Shown here one piece after another: positions 5,729 to 7,366 of a DNA stretch of 7,366 nucleotides. The translations under genes were made by a program, and so were the position numbers. The DNA comes from Planctomycetota bacterium. Lineage in GTDB: Bacteria > Planctomycetota > UBA11346. Location: NCBI GenBank assembly GCA_947440715.1, contig CANETI010000121.1, positions 1 through 7,366 of the forward strand, given 5' to 3'. Numbering within the stretch: position 1 is the stretch's first letter; every line of letters starts with the position of its first letter. The notes under the pieces are model-generated. The model did no database searches and was not told the origin of the DNA. It was given only the letters and a program-made list of their open reading frames with translations.

Positions 5729-6439
5729 ATGATTAACCGACTGCTTGCGTTTATTATCAGCCTTACGTTAGCTCTTGGGACAAGCCTGGGTTTCGGAGCC
5801 GAGCTCACCTTTGCACAGACAACCGTTTCTTTTAATGCGCCGATCGAGGCGAATGGTCAGGACGTCACCTTTTCTTTTCGTAACGAAAGCGATGAAACCT
5901 TTACCATCTCTGATATTAGCAATGGTTGCGGTTGCGTGACTTCAACGCTGATCAAGCGCGCGTACGCCCCAGGAGAATCAGGAGAATTACAAGTCCATAT
6001 CGATTTTCAAAATCGAACCGGATCGATTAAAAAAACCATACGGCTGAACGTACGCGGGTCGAAGACCAATACAAATGTCGAGGTCCCATTGAAAATGGAA
6101 GGCGTCGCACAAACCCCGCTGACATTATCAGATTTAACCGTGTCGTGGGCGGTTGGTGAGGCGAAAAATACTAAAGAGATTATTGTTCGTATCAAAGATG
6201 GGCAGCAAATCAGTGACTTATTGATTGATAATTCACAACTGAACACGCTTTTTCACCTCGAATCATCACCGCTCACAGAAGGCGGCTGTCTCATCCGGGT
6301 GACGCCGATTTTACCAAACTCTGAGACCATCACCTTAGTCAATGGTCGGGAAATGCAGCAGATGTATTTATTACGATATTTACATGTTCCGACAAAAACC
6401 ATTAAGCGCGAGCGCTTTTATGCGATTGTTTACAAATAA
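5729..6439 (+). CDS. secreted DUF1573 (Ig-like fold) protein
   Basis: Exported protein of unknown function with an N-terminal DUF1573 domain, common in Bacteroidota, Planctomycetota and Verrucomicrobiota. The frame opens at an ATG at 5684, but starting at 5729 gives a clean signal peptide: MINRLL, a hydrophobic core to about residue 21, then FGA as the probable cleavage site before ELTF. This start gives 236 residues; neither ATG has a ribosome binding site. The domain signature is clear: VTFSFRNESDETFTISDI, then GCGC (Cys 67 and 69), then the YAPGESGELQVHIDF strand pair and a GSIKKTIRL strand, at about 45-107. The second half (about 135-236) is beta-rich and looks like a further Ig-like unit with one more Cys near 187; I do not recognise it. 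The gene stands alone, 193 bp after the DnaA-like gene, and converges on the AT-rich cassette. A structural or adhesive periplasmic role is only inferred. Confidence 0.8.
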   Translation: MINRLLAFIISLTLALGTSLGFGAELTFAQTTVSFNAPIEANGQDVTFSFRNESDETFTISDISNGCGCVTSTLIKRAYAPGESGELQVHIDFQNRTGSIKKTIRLNVRGSKTNTNVEVPLKMEGVAQTPLTLSDLTVSWAVGEAKNTKEIIVRIKDGQQISDLLIDNSQLNTLFHLESSPLTEGGCLIRVTPILPNSETITLVNGREMQQMYLLRYLHVPTKTIKRERFYAIVYK

Positions 6440-6482
6440 TATCGTCTTTCTTCGCCGAAACTACGTGATTATTCGTCGATAT
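6439..6482. repeat. weak inverted repeat between convergent genes
   Basis: ATATCG (6439-6444) and CGATAT (6477-6482) are perfect inverse copies across a 32-base loop in the short gap between the DUF1573 stop and the convergent membrane-protein stop. It is weak and AT-rich with no T-run directly after; a bidirectional terminator would be expected here, but this is a poor candidate. Confidence 0.15.
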
Positions 6483-6513
6483 AATTTATAGATTACACGC
6501 AATTTTTCTGGCG

Positions 6514-6858
6514 TTAAAACCCAAAGCCCATAAACATTCTTACTACTACAAAGATAATAGGAAATAAAATTAAAATCAAACCCAATATCTTAAATGCCAT
6601 TACATAAACCGTTAATCCATGAGGGTCTTGGAATTTCTCTCCGTTCATATAGATAGTTTTACTTTCCCTTGCGCTAATTGATGTCGAAATCAAGTAGGCA
6701 CCAAATCCAATCGACATAATTAAACCCAGGATAAAGTTTGCTTTTCTCGGAATTACAATCCCTACACTAGGAAGAACGCCTATGGCGAGCAGAGAAACCA
6801 AAAAAATAATTCCGCTAAATAAACGAATAAAATTATTTGAACCCTTGCCTATTTTCAT
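6514..6858 (-). CDS. small three-helix membrane protein of unknown function
   Basis: A 114-residue protein that I do not recognise. Three hydrophobic segments, about residues 11-35, 41-61 and 85-108, make it a likely inner-membrane protein; the stretch 62-84 (RESKTIYMNGEKF and following) is a polar loop. There are no cysteines, metal sites or catalytic motifs. The start lies only three bases after the stop of the upstream membrane-protein gene, so the two are almost certainly translated from one mRNA by coupling. No clear Shine-Dalgarno sequence precedes it. Its base composition is strongly AT-rich (the 60 bases from 6541 contain 14 G+C), unlike the genes to the left, which suggests acquisition from elsewhere. 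Real gene likely because of the tight packing. Confidence 0.6.
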   Translation of the reverse strand: MKIGKGSNNFIRLFSGIIFLVSLLAIGVLPSVGIVIPRKANFILGLIMSIGFGAYLISTSISARESKTIYMNGEKFQDPHGLTVYVMAFKILGLILILFPIIFVVVRMFMGFGF

Positions 6859-6861
6859 GCG

Positions 6862-7257
6862 CTAAATTTCAACCGCTTGTTTTTTAAGGCACTTGCACAC
6901 TAGATCATAATCAGATTGATCCAATAGTGACGAAAATACTTTAACGCTCCTAGTATTTTCTCCCATTATATTCAACTGCAGGAGATTATAATTAAATTTT
7001 AAATTAATTAATTTAAACGACTTTACACGTATTAGAGTTTCGCGAACATAGATATCCGAATCGCTAGCTACAATATAAGGGACATAGCGAAAAAACATTC
7101 CCAGTAAAAGGAACAAAATTCCAGCCATTGAAAAAGCCAGAGGGGTAAAATAATTACCTTCTCGAAGTATATACGTTGCAAGAGATGAAAAAATAAACAA
7201 CACGCCCGAGTAGATGAATCTATTCGATATTTTTCTTTTATAATAAATTTTCTTCAT
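6862..7257 (-). CDS. two-helix membrane protein with soluble C-terminal domain, unknown function
   Basis: A 131-residue protein that I do not recognise. A basic start (MKKIYYKRKISNR) is followed by two hydrophobic helices at about 13-31 and 36-59, joined by a short polar turn. A soluble domain of about 70 residues then follows, with alternating beta-strand-like segments (DIYVRETLIRVKSFKLINLKF is representative in part) and a final helix. This two-helix plus beta-strand plan resembles small bacterial PH-like (YcxB/bPH type) membrane proteins, but the match is by shape only. Its ATG overlaps the TGA of the upstream gene as ATGA, and the next gene starts three bases after its stop, so the three form one operon. 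Only a weak GAAG precedes the start, as expected for coupled translation. The composition is very AT-rich. Confidence 0.6.
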   Translation of the reverse strand: MKKIYYKRKISNRFIYSGVLFIFSSLATYILREGNYFTPLAFSMAGILFLLLGMFFRYVPYIVASDSDIYVRETLIRVKSFKLINLKFNYNLLQLNIMGENTRSVKVFSSLLDQSDYDLVCKCLKKQAVEI

Positions 7258-7366
7258 AATTCTTCAATGTAATTGATTATTTCGTTGGCCAATGGATCTC
7301 CGTCTTTTTTTAATCGCTCCAGGCAATATTCGCGATAAAGACTGAGCACATCATTACGAATCCCAC
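7254..7366 (-). CDS. C-terminal fragment of an unknown protein, 5' end outside the window
   Basis: The minus-strand frame is open from the right edge and ends in TGA at 7256-7254, giving 36 residues that begin GIRNDVLSLYREYCLERLKK and continue DGDPLANEIINYIEEL. The fragment is charged and helix-forming with no membrane segment, so the protein is probably soluble at this end. The TGA overlaps the ATG of the next gene in an ATGA arrangement, a hallmark of translational coupling and the main support for a real gene. Too little is visible to name a family; the adjoining small membrane proteins make a toxin/immunity-type or other accessory cargo possible, but nothing in the sequence proves it. Confidence 0.55.
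   Translation of the reverse strand, partial: GIRNDVLSLYREYCLERLKKDGDPLANEIINYIEEL

Overview
This is a bacterial chromosomal fragment of moderate G+C with eight recognisable genes, two of them cut by the window edges. No RNA gene, CRISPR array, transposase or integrase is visible. The DUF1573 protein, the actin-like/PilN-like fusion and the divergent DnaA-like protein together fit a Verrucomicrobiota/PVC-type bacterium best. That placement is an inference from gene content with low confidence; no marker gene here settles it.

Layout. (1) 2-460 (+) is the C-terminal part of a ComF-type phosphoribosyltransferase, which overlaps tail to tail with (2) 432-1112 (-), a protein carrying two related helix-turn-helix units. 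(3) 1289-2239 (-) is an intact metallo-beta-lactamase-fold hydrolase with a good ribosome binding site. (4) 2240-2553 is a divergent non-coding region rich in inverted repeats, including an 11-bp perfect stem abutting the hydrolase ribosome binding site and a long hairpin. (5) 2554-4287 (+) is a PilM-like actin-fold protein joined through one membrane helix to a PilN-like periplasmic region (GspL-like architecture). (6) 4303-5535 (+), 15 bp downstream and probably in the same operon, is a DnaA-like protein with a nearly complete DnaA DNA-binding domain but a degraded ATPase site. (7) 5729-6439 (+) is a secreted DUF1573 protein. (8) 6514-7366 (-) is a very AT-rich, tightly packed set of three small genes: an incomplete soluble one, then a two-helix and a three-helix membrane protein.

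The most interesting part is the 2240-5535 module. Gap-free alignment to E. coli DnaA from memory puts Asn at the second Walker B Asp, Leu at the sensor 1 Asp and His at the sensor 2 Arg, while Walker A, both arginine-finger-region Args and most DnaA-box contacts remain. This suggests a DNA-binding DnaA paralogue that no longer runs a normal ATP/ADP cycle, co-transcribed with a membrane-anchored actin-like protein. A role as regulator or membrane-linked DNA-binding factor, rather than replication initiator, is a hypothesis. The AT-rich right end looks like an accessory cassette of different origin.
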